Notes: a model not told the origin generated them from the sequence alone. DNA of 64,000 bases from Piezodorus guildinii (GCA_023052935.1 CM041292.1:83662169-83726168); one strand, 5' to 3'. Positions 51,316 to 63,547 are shown, numbered from the stretch's first letter. Numbers and translations: made by a program.

Positions 51316-51853
51316 TATATTATCTCATACACAAGCTGAGATTTTTTAATAAAACACCTGTTTCTATAGAAAGTCCATTTAATTAATTATTTAATGGTTC
51401 CACTAAATTTTATCTTATATTTGAAGTTATTTCAAATTCTTTAACCGGTTTTAAAAAGGGAGGTAAGTGAAAGTCGTGTGTTGCCCGCACCAGATTTTTT
51501 AAAAACGATAAAAGAATTTTCAAATACAGTTAGAGGTAAAAATGAGTGAAACTATTAAAGAATTAATTATATTTTTATAGAAACATGTGTTTTATTAAAA
51601 ATCTATTATCTAAAATAATCAGTTAGTTAATCGGCTTTTCATCACTCTTTATTAACTTTTACAAGCTTGTTTATAAACATTTTTTTTTTCTAAAATCTTT
51701 AGCTTTCCAATACATGTATATTACTGTTCTTATGTTCAAAAAACAAAAAAAATGCATTAAAAAATATTTTTAAGTATTTTGCTTTAGTTAAACATTGAAT
51801 TCGCTCAACTTGTATATTTAGGTATTAATTATCAATGCTAATAAGATAGTATT

Positions 51854-51884
<31 letters not shown>

Positions 51885-52160
51885 TCTTGAAAAATTAAGG
51901 TACTTTAGAGGAAAACAAATTTAAATGTCGGCATTTAAGCTCTGTCAGACTATTTCAATCAGAAAGAAACTTTCATTATGTTAAACGATACTAAATTTTA
52001 CAACAAAATAGCGAGTTTATTCAAAATCGTTAGAGCCGCTTTTTGAGAAAATCGTAAAAAGGTGTGAAATGCATGGTATAAACTGGCTCTTCTGGTAAGC
52101 TGATTTTGATGAAAAAGATTTTGTAACATCTCGGTCGTATGTTGTCTTAAATATGAAATT

Positions 52161-52770
52161 AGTGTTTTCTAAAATGGCGACTGGCACAGTTCTACTTACA
52201 TATTGCTCTATGTTAGTTTCCTTCTCATCAATGTGATACTGCTTGAAAATGCTTCAAACTTTGTAAATCGTGAGTGGTCGCACTGATAAACACATTAACG
52301 GACACATATCACGAGGTGAGTGGCAATTAGTTCGATAGACAATAATAGACTGGTGGCCGTCCTAGGCTGGAGATAAGGCCTAGGCTAGGACTTACTAATC
52401 CTCATCTTTGTTTACAAGGTCTCGGTCGGCAATATTGACATTTCCGACTTCGTAACCTAGACGTTCTTCATATAAACTTTTATTTTCTTCCTGATAGACT
52501 TTATTTTGTGTTTTTTCTCTTTTTCTTGGACATTATTTTTATTTTACTAAATCAGAAATGTTCATTTTGTTTTACGTTTTTTATGTATATAATGTATATA
52601 TAACGTAAATAGTTTAGTTTTAAGATCTTTACGTTAATTTTCTATTATTAATAATTAATATAAGTCAACATAATTTTTTTTCTTCTTTTTTATTTTATTT
52701 TTCAATTTATTTTTATTTAGCTCACAATATGAGAGGACTTTATATTTATTTTTTTTCTACCGTATTCATC
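52161..52770 (+). promoter_or_regulatory. J1 5' UTR and presumed internal promoter
   Basis: The element starts AGTGTTTTCT followed at +11 by AAAATGGCGAC, which resembles a YY1 site (core ATGGCG). A direct repeat CCTAGGCT occurs at 52362-52369 and 52379-52386. Full-length Jockey elements carry internal promoters at their 5' ends; promoter activity here is inferred. Confidence 0.5.
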
Positions 52771-54376
52771 ATGGATTTAGACAAAACTCTATCTAATGAT
52801 GAATCAGGGGAAGAAACGCTATTCTCTGAGATTAGCGAATCAGATTCCCAATATTTAACGCGACGCCAGAAACGCCACAGGAATAACACTGGGTCCGGCG
52901 GTAATTCGCCAAACAAAAAAAAAATAAATCGGCCAAGTCTAAGCAACCGCCAAAATCAATTCCTTCTCCGCCAAAAACCCGCAGCACCACTGCAGCCAAC
53001 CAACTTGAATCTCCAGTGCCGTCCACTTCAAACGCCACACCACTTTCTTCTATTATCAACCATTCCGCTTCAGTCAACATTGAAAACCAGCCTCACGGAT
53101 TTTCTGATCCTGAGCCACCTCCTATCTATGTATCTAATATTAGTAATTTTATATCGTTTGGTGATGAAATCGGACAACCGAACTTTGAATGTTTCTCCCG
53201 AATAAACGATATCAAAATTAATACAACCACAAAAGAAAATTACAAAAAACTAGTAAGTTATTTGAGCTCAAAAAACTACGATTTTCACTGTTATCAGTTG
53301 AAACAAGAGAAGTCATATCGAGTGGTTTTACGCGGGCTCCACTCATCTACTCCCACTGAAGCAATCAAAAGAGGTCTGGAAGAAATTGGTCATCACGCAC
53401 GGAACATTTTTTCAGTGACACACCCCAGGGAAAAATATCCCTTGCCATTATTTTTTGTAGATCACGAACCAGCCGGTAATAATCCGGAAATATTTCAGGT
53501 GAGAAGGCTGGTGTACTCATCTGTCCGTTTTGAAGAGCCCAGGCAAAGAACTACTATAGTCCAGCGCACCAAATGCCAAACCTTTGGACACACAAAATCT
53601 TATTGTTACCACCCGGCTAGGTGTGTTAAGTGTGCCGGACCACATGCCTCTGACACTTGCCAGAAATCTCAGACTGAACCAGCAAAATGTGTTCTTTGAG
53701 GGGAAGGCCACCCGGCTAGCTATAGGGGTTGTGTCGTTTACAAAAGCCTTCTTCGCCAGAGATCACAAAATTCATCAGTACAAAGAGTGGATCAGAAGAT
53801 TCGTCCTCAGGTACCAGAGATGAATAATTTATCTGATTTTCCTGAAATTCAGAAACCTGCCAATAGGATCGCTCCACAGCAACCTGCCACACCTGCAACC
53901 AGAGTTCCTACTGAGGAAACCAGGAAATCTCTCTCCGAAGTCACCACTCCAAGGAAGCAACCAACTACTAGTCAGGCGCCTCCAAACTCCCAATTCAAGC
54001 CTCCGGTCTCCCGTCCTAAACCACCAGCTTCCCGTCAACCGATCCCACCCCATAATCTACCTTTACAGGTGTAACTCCCTCCTGAGAACCCTGAAAAAAT
54101 TCCTGAACGTCCTTATGATCCACCGAATCACCCAACGCCCCAACTTCCATTATCTCAGCGGAGTGAACAGATTCGTACTCCACGGCGAGTTCAGCCCCCA
54201 GCCAACAATCCTGAACCAATAAATTATCTTATCCACATCCGTATCCAAACCAAGATCCTTCCAATATATACTCCATCCTTGAGTCCTTTCTCTCTGATCT
54301 TAGAGATACCATCAAACCACTAATCACCCTTCTCACCAGAGTCCTTTCTCAAGTCCCATTTAATCTCCAACGATGA
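52771..54376 (+). pseudogene. J1 ORF1 (gag-like, zinc knuckles), mutated
   Basis: Starts MDLDKTLSNDESGEE. A frame change occurs at the A-run near 52914-52923. The main frame then reads 'ENYKKLVSYLSSKNYDFHCY', 'ALRVVLRGL'-like 'YRVVLRGLHSSTPTEAIKRG' and 'PLPLFFVDHEP' (RNA-binding PRE_C2HC-type domain). Zinc knuckles follow (CQTFGHTKSYCYHPARCVKC). A TGA at 53697 replaces a knuckle Cys codon, a second stop lies at 54072, and a shift near 54200 leads to 'ILESFLSDLRDTIKPL'. The last frame stops at 54374-54376, overlapping the ORF2 ATG. Confidence 0.8.
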
Positions 54377-57069
54377 GTGTAAAGCCCCTAGCGATTATCT
54401 TGTGGAATGCTAATGGTCTGCATAACCATCGTGACGAACTGGACTTATTTCTACATGACAACCACATTGACATAGCACTACTTACTGAAACTCACTTCAC
54501 ACAACGATCAAATTTTTACATACGTGACTACATCACATATAGATCTGACCATCCCGACAACACTTCCCATGCTGGATCATGCATCCTTATTCATAAATCT
54601 TTATCCCATTCCCTGATTCCTTCTACTCCAACTGATGCCATACAATCAACCTCGGTAATCATTTCAACTCGTCCTTTCCATCTTACACTCTCAGCTGTAT
54701 ACTGTCCTCCTGGTAACTCCCTTTCCTCTAATCAACTTGAAACCCTCTTCCGATCCTTAGGACCGCGCTTCATTGCTGGAGGAGACTATAACGCCAAACA
54801 CCAACGATGGGGTTGCCGGACATCCAACTCCCGTGGTAATGTCCTTTCTCGAGTCTCTACCTCCAATTGCTATACTATCCTTTCTCCTACGAGCCCAACA
54901 TATTGGCCAACATCCCTCAAAAAACGTCCTGATATCCTTGATATATTTGTTTCCTCTTAGATATCTTCCTCCCAATCCACAATAAAATCCCTAAATGACC
55001 TGTCATCTAATCATAGCCCAGTTTTGCTTTCCTTGCACTCGAGCCTTGTTCCTAAACCTACCATTCCCTCTCTGATTACAGGACGAGTGGACTGGGACGG
55101 ATTCAGATGTGACTTGGAAACCAAACTGAACTTAAAGATCCCACTTAAGACTAAACATGATATTGATAAAGCCGTTGACCATCTGACTGACTCAATTAGC
55201 AATAGCATACTTGACAACACTTCAACCATTACTACTACTAACTCACAGGAGACTACCTTGCCACAGCACATTCGAATCTTATTAAGGGAAAAACGCAGGG
55301 CAAGATCGAAGTGGCATAGGACTAGATATCCATCAGACAAAACTTATTATAATAAACTGACTAACAGACTAAAATCAGAAATCAGAAAAATAAAAATTCA
55401 AAACTTACTCAACTTCACCGAAAAACTTACTACTACAGACAGATCATTATGGATGACAACAAAAAAGCTACTAAAGTTCAAAAACTGTAATCATCCACTC
55501 CTAACTGATTCCCGTATCTGGACAAGATCTGATGAAGAGAAGGCCCAGATATTCGGTCAGCATCTTTTTAGAACCTTTAATCCACATCCAGATATCCATA
55601 ATCCCGGGCACACTAAATTTATAGAAGATGAATTAGATATCCCACTCCAAATGGTCCTTCCTCCTAAAGCGTTCCATCCTTCGGAAATATCTAACATCAT
55701 TCAGAGTTTACCATCCCGCAAAGCTCCTGGGCATGATCTTATAACTTCCCATATTTTAAAACTACTTCCTCGAAAAGCTATCCTATATCTCACTTACATA
55801 TACAATTCCGTACTCCGTTCCACATACTTTCCTGCTTCCTGGAAATTATCCATTGTCAAAATGATACCCAAACCTAAGAAACCGCCAGAAAATCCATCTT
55901 CTTACCGTCCCATCTCACTTTTACCAATCATGGGAACAATCTTGGAAAAGCTTATACTGAAACGCCTGTATCCCATCCTTGATACTAATTCCATAATTCC
56001 TCATCATCAATTTGGATTCAGAACGTCCCACTCCACTATCCAGCAGTGTCATCGTGTGGTGGACGTTGTATCGTCTACATTGGAGCGCGGCTTGTATTGT
56101 ACGGGAGCCTTCCTCGACGTGGAACAGGCCTTTGACCGAGTCTGGCACCCGGGGTTGCTTTACAAGCTCCGCAAATTCCTCCCTTCAACATACTTCCTTA
56201 TTATCCAGTCCTACCTCACTGACAGATCCTTCAAAGTCAATCATAATAATTCCTATTCATCCATTTTTAGTCAGTTTGCTGGTGTTCCTCAAGGCAGTAT
56301 CCTAGGACCCATTCTTTACACAGTTTATACAGCTTATATCCCTTCCCATCCTAACACTTTCCTTTCTACCTATGCTGATGACACTTGTGTGTTATCAGTC
56401 AATACTGATCCAACTATTGCCTCTCAAACTCTCCAATCCCACCTCAGAGACCTTGAGGTATGGTGTCAGAACTGGAGAATTAAAATTAATGCCAACAAAT
56501 CCAACCAAATTACCTTTACCCTTCGTCGTAAACCTATGACATCCTGCCCTACTGTCTCCTTCAATAATACTCCTCTTGTTCCGGTTGAACAGATCCGATA
56601 TCTAGGACTGCACCTTGACAAACGCCTTACTTGGAACCCTCACACAAGACTGAAACGACAGGAAACTGCACGACGTTTTCGACTTCTTCAACACTTACTA
56701 GACAAACGTTCTAATCTTCCACTTAACTACAAAAGACTCATCTACATGACTATCATAAGGCCGATATGGACTTACGGAGTGGAGCTTTGGGGCTCTACTA
56801 AACCATCGAATTCTTCCCGTATCCAATCCCTACAATCCAAAATCCTTCGTAAAATCCTAAATGCTCCTTATTTTGTCACGAACAAACTTATCCATAAAGA
56901 CCTCAACGTTCCGTATGTTGCTGATTTGGCCCGATCTAGATACCATTCCTTTCATGACAAACTCCATTCCCACCCTAATCCTCTTGTTTCAATACTTTCT
57001 TCCTCCTCAATTCCTGACAATCCTCCGAGGCGTCTGAAAAGAAGATGGCCTCGAGACCTTCTAGTGTAG
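54373..57069 (+). pseudogene. J1 ORF2 (endonuclease and reverse transcriptase), one stop codon
   Basis: 899 codons in one frame with a single TAG at 54958. Endonuclease motifs: LWNANGL, LLTETHF, GGDYNAKHQRWGC, SSNHSPV. RT blocks: APGHDLITSHILKLLPRK, SYRPISLLPIMGTILEKLIL, HQFGFRTSHSTIQQ, GAFLDVEQAFDRVWHPGLLY (A), AGVPQGSILGPILYTVY (B), STYADDTCVLS (C, YADD), IRYLGLHLDKRLTWNPHTRL. All catalytic residues are present. The C-terminus ends PPRRLKRRWPRDLLV. Confidence 0.93.
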
Positions 57070-57254
57070 AAAAGTTACAGGAGTGCTGCCATTGGGTAGT
57101 TCTTCTTCAAGTTTGTATCACGCCATTTAACTTTTGTCACATTTACTTGTTGTACCTTGAAGTACAGTTGTAAATTTCAAAAAATGATGTTAAAAAAAAA
57201 AAAAAAAAAAATATGAAATTTAAGTTTCATATGACATTCCGTTTACGGGATTCA

Positions 57255-57288
<34 letters not shown>

Positions 57289-57428
57289 ACAGACATTTTT
57301 GTGGGACTTGGTAATTTGGACTCAGAGGACCCTAAAACGTACATTTCCGTTAAAAACTGGAATTCGAAAATTTTCATGATTGCAATATTTTCCCTTACTA
57401 TATATCATATATAGGTAAGTGAAAGTAA

Positions 57429-58135
57429 AAAAGACCGAATGAAATTGATATGTATATGTCGATAGAAACAGATTATTCCCAATGTAATTATTAGTATCAA
57501 CAGTTGCGTTTGTTATATTTGAAGGTTTTGTACTTTGTAATCCAACTGATACGGTTCATATAGACTCTAATACTTTACAGAATGTGCAAATAAAAACTAA
57601 GAACCTTGACTAGCCAGACAGTTCGGTTTACATTGCCCTAGCACACGCCACGGCTCTCATTTCAACTTTCAGCCTACAGACTCCCGATTTATCCCTTTCA
57701 GAACCATAATAAACGATTGTGTAATAATTTTCAGCGTTTTTTAAAATGTTTTTTGGAGGTATCACAAATTTAATTTTACATTGTGTACAATTACTCCTGT
57801 ATCTTTGTTTCTTGATTCAGCATATGCTTATATTTATATATTTACAGTTATATTTTACGTATGAATGAAACATTTTGATTTATCATTTATGAACCTTTGT
57901 ATACGAAAAGAAAAAAGGTAAAAACAAAATTCAAGATGCTTTAAAATTACTCAAATTCAATTAGTGAAAATCCATTTCACATTTCAAGGCATTTAGAATG
58001 CTAGCGAAATTTGCATTCGCATTGCATTTCGCAATGTTTTCATTTCAATCATTCGATTGGTAATTCAATTCTCTACAAATAATTGAAAGTGACTAAATAA
58101 GTAGCCCATGTGATTTAAACCTTTTATTTTCTATA
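57429..58135. other. Between repeats, nothing recognised
   Basis: AT-rich. A self-complementary patch rich in GCATTTCGCAATG occurs near 57995-58040. No frame or repeat partner. Confidence 0.45.
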
Positions 58136-58908
58136 ACCTATATATCAAATATATATTAAAGGAAAGTATTGCAACCGTGAAAATTTTTTAATTCGAGTTT
58201 TCACCGGAAATAATACATGTTTTAGGGTTTCTTGAATCCAGTGTGTCTGTGTGGGTGAAAGGCTTAGCGCGAAAACAATATTTTATATAAAAATGAAATT
58301 CCATATTTTAGGAGCCTGAGATGTTATAGCAACTGTGTCAAATTAATTGGCAAACCAGAAGAGCAATTTCATACTTTTTCATAAAAAAAAAAAAAAAAAA
58401 TTACTATATGTTTATTAAACTCGCCATATCGATGTCTAATTTAATGAGCTTTAATGATGTAGGTTTTATTGAGATTGAAATAGTCTTACAGGGCTCAAGT
58501 GCAGGTTTTTAATTTTTTTTTTCCGGCTAAATATACAAGTTGAACAAATTTTTTAACCATCTAAAGGAGAAGAGAGCAAAAATATTTTGTTAGGTAAATT
58601 ATTTTTCCCGAACATACGACTAGTAAATAAATACATACCGCTTGAAAGCAAAAGATTTTAGAGATATGTTATCTTATATACTAAGTTATAGAAGGTAATT
58701 GAGAGTAATGAAAAGATGATAAAACTGAATGATTGTTGTACATACAAATTTTATGTTGTTATATTATTTAATCTAAAAACATACGTATACAAAGAAACTG
58801 AATATAATTTTTAAAATACTGTCCAACCTAACTTTATTTAATAGCTCTTAAATTGATTTTAACAACCGAGGTAAATGAAATTCTTGTGTTGCCCGTACTA
58901 GACTTTTA
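58136..58908 (-). mobile_element. Family A copy A6 (reversed, old)
   Basis: Shares with A1-A5 'ggaaagtattgcaaccgtga', 'aactcgccatatcgatgt' and, at the right edge, 'gaggtaaatgaaattcttgt' with 'gttgcccgtactaga', the decayed reverse of the TCTGGTGCGGGC end. Divergence is the highest of the six copies. Confidence 0.7.
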
Positions 58909-59260
58909 ATCATGAAACGAAAAAAAAACTTATCCCACAGGTTCGCATTACATTAGTTCTTCATCACTCGAATAGTATGCATCTTCCCGGACATATCTGA
59001 TCCTTTTTAAATGATACTATAATTTGATAGTCAATTATAGCAGAAAAAAACATACGATAGAAACTTGAAAAAAAACAAAGTTGATAGCAAAGCAAAACAA
59101 TATTTTAACAATAGAATGTAAAGTAAAAAAAAAAAAGAAGAAAAACGACTTATCGGAATTGAAAAAAAAAAGTTATAATCTGTAAATCTTTTACCTAAAA
59201 TAAACTTAATTATATGGTACTTATTGATGTTAGATAAATGCTAGAGCATGGACAGAGTTC

Positions 59261-59272
59261 TGCGCATGCGCA
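59261..59272 (+). promoter_or_regulatory. NRF-1-type palindrome in J2 5' UTR
   Basis: TGCGCATGCGCA is a perfect match to the NRF-1 consensus YGCGCAYGCGCR and is self-complementary. It lies about 300 bp upstream of ORF1 in a GC-poor setting, and may be part of the element's internal promoter. Confidence 0.55.
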
Positions 59273-59567
59273 TGAGTATAGCGGTCATCTTTCAAATCGG
59301 CTTTTGGATTTCTTGCTTTTTCAGTTGGATATCACTTCAGAAAAGTCTTGAAAACATCACCAGGCTTCAGGATAACAACAATAGTAAATATTGGAGCAAA
59401 CAACGGTAAGTTGGGTTACAATTTACACTGTACAGTGAATGCTGAGTCACCTCTTCATATCAGCTGATTGCCAATAGCTAGGCAAGGCTGGTCTTGCTTA
59501 ACTTTTCTTAAGTTATTTTTTTTCCCCCCCACATCTTGTTATTATTTAATTATTTTCCTTACATGAA

Positions 59568-60815
59568 ATGCGATATTATCATCAAGTAATGTCCTCCAAA
59601 GCTTCAACTAAAAGATCTAGATCTAGTGGTTCAATCCCGTCTCCTACGAAACAAAGACCTCGCCGTGATACTAATAAAAGATTACAAGCAACCCCTTCAG
59701 GTACTAATTCAGAATCTGAACCACAACCTGGCACATCGTCACAAGGGATGACTGACGAATCGCCGTTTTTCACCCCAAATCCTTTTCAGATTTTACATAA
59801 TGAAAAAGAAAACATGGAATCTACTCCTATACCCAGTGAACCACGGCCTCCTCCAATATTTGTCAAAAATATTAGAAATTTCCAGTTGTTGTGTGCGCAA
59901 TTGAACAAAATTACCGAATCTACCAGCCACTACTGTATGAGTAGAACTAATGATACCAAAATATCTCCTACTACTGCCGAGACATATAGAAAAATAGTGA
60001 AATACCTAACTGAAACCAAGGCAGATTTCCATACCTACCAGCTACGCCAAGAGAGAGCTTTAAGGGTTGTAATAAGAAACTTACACCCCTCGACACCAGT
60101 TGAAACTATTAAAGAAGAACTAACGGAGATGGGCTATAAAGTGCGGCAAGTCACTAACGTCCAAAAGGATAAGATTCCTCTACCTCTCTTTTTTGTGGAT
60201 TTGGAACCAGCTGAAGGAGTTGAAAAAATCTATGATCTCAATAGATTGTACTATTCCAGTGTAAGAGTTGAAAAACCTTACACAAAGAGAGAGATAATTC
60301 AGTGCCATAATTGTCAAGCATATGGTCATACTAAGACTTATTGTCATCACATACCACGCTGCGTGAAATGCGGTGAACAGCACAGGTCTGTGGAATGTAC
60401 GAAACCAAAATCAACACCCGCTGTATGTGCTCACTGCCTCAAGGACCACCCGGCTAACTATAAAGGATGCCAAATCTATAAGGAACTCAGGACCAGGTTT
60501 CAAAAACCTCAAGTACTGGATGAAACAACAAGACATGCAAGCACCAGAAGAGAACCCTCTAAACTTATTGATGCCAATGTATCATTTGCCCACCTACTTG
60601 GAGGTGGGAATCAAAGTACTGAAGCCGTGGCCCTGCCGGAACTACAGAATGTACCTCAATCCATTCCACATATACCTCTTCCTCAAAATGTAACCAATCC
60701 TAAAAATCCTAATCAACCACAAATCTCTCATATCCCTCCTCCTTCAAATGCCACAGACCTTACCAGTTTGATGACATCCTTTATCTCCGAAATTAAATCC
60801 CTTGTTATGCCCTAA
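59568..60815 (+). CDS. J2 ORF1, intact gag-like protein
   Basis: 415 codons without interruption. A second ATG at 59589 (MSSKASTKRSRSSG) may be the true start. A basic/Ser-rich N-terminus is followed by 'AETYRKIVKYLTETKADFHT' and 'LRVVIRNLHPSTPVETIKEE' (PRE_C2HC-type RNA-binding fold, about residues 130-225). Three CCHC-like knuckles follow: CHNCQAYGHTKTYC, CVKCGEQHRSVEC and CAHCLKDHPANYKGC. The Pro/Asn-rich tail ends 'SLMTSFISEIKSLVMP'. The protein should coat LINE RNA. The intact frame is in contrast to the broken ORF2. Confidence 0.92.
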   Translation: MRYYHQVMSSKASTKRSRSSGSIPSPTKQRPRRDTNKRLQATPSGTNSESEPQPGTSSQGMTDESPFFTPNPFQILHNEKENMESTPIPSEPRPPPIFVKNIRNFQLLCAQLNKITESTSHYCMSRTNDTKISPTTAETYRKIVKYLTETKADFHTYQLRQERALRVVIRNLHPSTPVETIKEELTEMGYKVRQVTNVQKDKIPLPLFFVDLEPAEGVEKIYDLNRLYYSSVRVEKPYTKREIIQCHNCQAYGHTKTYCHHIPRCVKCGEQHRSVECTKPKSTPAVCAHCLKDHPANYKGCQIYKELRTRFQKPQVLDETTRHASTRREPSKLIDANVSFAHLLGGGNQSTEAVALPELQNVPQSIPHIPLPQNVTNPKNPNQPQISHIPPPSNATDLTSLMTSFISEIKSLVMP

Positions 60816-60870
60816 TATCACTCCTTACAAACCTTGTATCAAATCTCATTCCTGCTTACAAAAACCATAA

Positions 60871-63547
60871 ATGACCTCACCTAATTCCTTATCCATTCTC
60901 CTTTGGAATGCGAATGGTGTTAGAACTCACACTGACGAACTTACAGCCGTACTGCAAGACAAAAACATTGATGTTGCACTCATTACTGAAACTAGACTAA
61001 CCACTAAACAGTACTTCAAAATACCAGAATACATAACATACCGGACAGACCATCCAGACGGCAAAGCCCATGCCGGTACTGCTGTCATTGTCCGCCGATC
61101 CGTCACCCATCACTTACACCCACTTCCCGCCCACGATTACCTACAAGCAACTTCCATTGTAATCAAAACCTTTTCCTTTCCACTTATCATCGCATCAGCA
61201 TACTGCCCTCCTAAACATCCTATTTCCTCTGCCCAATTTGGATCCTTCCTCAACTCCTTGGGAAATCACTTCATTTTGGGTGCCGACTTAAACGCTAAGA
61301 ATCAACAGTGGGGTTCTAGAACCACCAATTCTCGTGGACGGACGTTGCAGTCTGCACTCAACTCCCGACGCTTTCATCTCCTACCTCCCGATTCTCCTAC
61401 CTACTGGCCGACAGATCCTAACCGTAATCCTGACATCCTCGACTTCTTCATCCACTGCGGATTAGGCTCCCTGAACTATTCCGTAACTCGCCTTGATGAA
61501 CTATCCTCTGATCATAGTCCATTAATCCTAAATGTATCCATAACTCCTATTCCGAAACCTTTCCCACCGTCATTCATTAGAGGCCCTGTCAACTGGAACC
61601 TCTTCCGCGAAATCCTTACCAATGATATTGACCTCAGAGTACCTCTCAAAACCCAAACTGACCTTGATGATGCAGTATATTCCTTTACAACCACAATTCA
61701 ACAAGCTGCCTGGACTGCCTCCTCTCCCAAACAATACCAAATAATTCCTAACAAAAGCCATTTACCACAACACCTGAAGGACCTCATCAACACCAAACGC
61801 CGAGCCAGATCATTATGGCAACGCACCCGCCACCCAGAAGATCGCCGCTCTTACAACTTTCTTTGCAGAAAATTAAAGCGGGAGTTGGTGATATTCCGTT
61901 CCCAATCCTACAATTCCTACCTCTCCTCTCTCTCGACTCGTGACAATTCCCTATGGAATGTCACGAAGAGAATTCTAAAATCCCACACCATTTCCCACCC
62001 TCTCCGGCGCTGTGATAGTTCCTGGGCTGCTTCCGACAAGGATAAAGCCGAGAAATTCGCACAGCACCTTTCCAAAGTTTTCACTCCTCATCCTGAGCTC
62101 AATTCAACCCATACTGCAACAGTTAAAGAGTTCCTTATGTCACCAATACCACTATCCTTACCACCTAAAGCAGTTAATCCATCTGAGGTTAAATATCTTC
62201 TTAAAAAGCTTCCTCTCCGTAAATCCCCAGGATACGACCTCCTTACTCCTCAGATCTTAAGACAACTTCCTCCAAAGCCATCACATTTCTTGCATATCTC
62301 TATAACTGTATCCTACGCACTACCTATTTCCCTCTCATATGGAAACATTCAACTATCATCCTTTTCCTAAAACTAGGCAAACCTTCCCACAGCACTTCAT
62401 CTTACAGACCTATTAGCCTGCTCCCGATCCTCTCCAAAATCTTCGAAAAACTCCTATTAAAACGAATCCTAGCCAAATTTCACAATTTTCCTTCACATCA
62501 GTTTGGATTTCGTCCTCAACATTCCACGGTTCAGCAAGGACTCCGAGTTGTAGACCACATTTCCTCCGCCCTTGAGTGCAAGGAGTATTGTTCGGGTGCC
62601 TTTCTGGACATAGCTCAAGCTTTTGACCGGGTGTGGCACCCGGGACTGCTCTTTAAGCTCAAAACCCATTTACCTCAATCCTTATACCTAATCCTCCGAT
62701 CCTATTTATCAAACCGCTCCTTCCGAGTTCGCAGTGGTTCCGAATTTTCCAAACATTATACTGTTGAGGCCGGTGTTCCTCAAGGCAGCGTCTTAGGACC
62801 CGTCCTCTACATCCTCTACACCGCCGATATCCCTACCGATCCCGATACCTTTCTGGCAACATTTGCTGATGATACCGCCATTTTGTCATCCAATTCCGAT
62901 CCTGAAGCAGCATCGCTAAATCTCCAAAAGCACCTCTCCCTTGTCGAAGACTGGTGCAATGCTTGGCGCATTAAGGTGAACGAAAGAAAATGCACTCACG
63001 TCACATTCACCCTTCGACGCAAATCCTGTCCAACGGTTAATTTCAATTCCATACCGCTTCCTTCCTCAGACACAGTCCGGTATCTCGGCTTTTTACTAGA
63101 CAAAAGACTGACGTGGAACCCACATACAAGACTCAAAAGAAAATAACTCAACCGCAGATTCGGCCAGTTATACAGACTACTAAACAGAAAATCTCATCTT
63201 ACAGTTGACAACAAATTACTGATATACAAGACAGTACTGAAACCTATATGGACCAACGGACTTGAACTGTGGGGGACAGCTAAACTTTCTAACATCAAAC
63301 GCATCCAATCCTTCCAATCCAAAGTCCTCCGAACAATAGTTAATGCTCCTTATTACGTTACCAACTGTACCCTACACCATGACCTTAATATTCCGTTTGT
63401 TTTAGACCTGGTACCATCCAAATTTTCCAAATTTCATCAGAACCTTAGTCATCATCCTAACCCTCTAGCGCAATCCCTATCCAGCACCACCCATCCCTAC
63501 AATCCTCCTCGAAGATTGAAACGGCAGTGGCCACGAGACCTATTGTA
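60871..63547 (+). pseudogene. J2 ORF2 (endonuclease and reverse transcriptase), two lesions
   Basis: Starts 55 nt after the ORF1 stop. Endonuclease blocks LLWNANGV, LITETRL, ILGADLNAKNQQWGS, SSDHSPL. The frame is open to about 62270 (KSPGYDLLTPQILRQLPP), where a 1-nt indel moves it. RT continues with 'SYRPISLLPILSKIFEKLLL', GAFLDIAQAFDRVWHPGLLF (A), AGVPQGSVLGPVLYILY (B), ATFADDTAILS (C) and 'VRYLGFLLDKRLTWNPHTRL'. A TAA at 63144 interrupts, and the same frame then runs to the final stop at 63545-63547 ('PPRRLKRQWPRDLL'). The RT catalytic residues are intact. Confidence 0.92.

Larger units (their letters stand above)
49726..51500 (-). mobile_element. Family A copy A3 (reversed), interrupted by A4
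   Basis: The left end ACTTTCACTTACTATAAAGAG (right terminus in reverse) leads into the body, up to about 50345. Its head resumes at 51316-51500, ending GTCGTGTGTTGCCCGCACCAGA and a T-run. The forward copy A4 (50346-51315) lies between the two parts. Confidence 0.72.
52161..57208 (+). mobile_element. Full-length Jockey-clade LINE (J1)
   Basis: 5.05 kb with a 12-bp target duplication, AAATATGAAATT (52149-52160 and 57209-57220, A's ambiguous with the tail). It has a 610-bp 5' UTR, ORF1 with zinc knuckles, ORF2 with APE and RT, a 120-bp 3' UTR and poly(A). A three-knuckle gag, APE, RT and no RNase H are typical of the Jockey clade. ORF2 has a single stop and ORF1 a few lesions, so the copy is young but inactive. 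It is antisense to nwk and possibly within its upstream intron. Confidence 0.92.
51501..57428 (+). mobile_element. Family A copy A5, main part, split by a Jockey LINE
   Basis: The body runs 51501-52160 up to 'ttgtcttaaatatgaaatt'. It resumes at 57209 with 'aaatatgaaattt...gtttcatatgacattccg', an (AC)n tract and the right terminus 'cccttactatata...gtaagtgaaagt' at about 57395-57428. The Jockey element at 52161-57208 is inserted between the halves with a duplication of AAATATGAAATT. Confidence 0.82.

Noticed and set aside
48416..59239. Additional upstream nwk F-BAR exons
   Set aside because: Scanned by eye on the minus strand for the expected helices; none recognised, so the gene is called 5'-partial.
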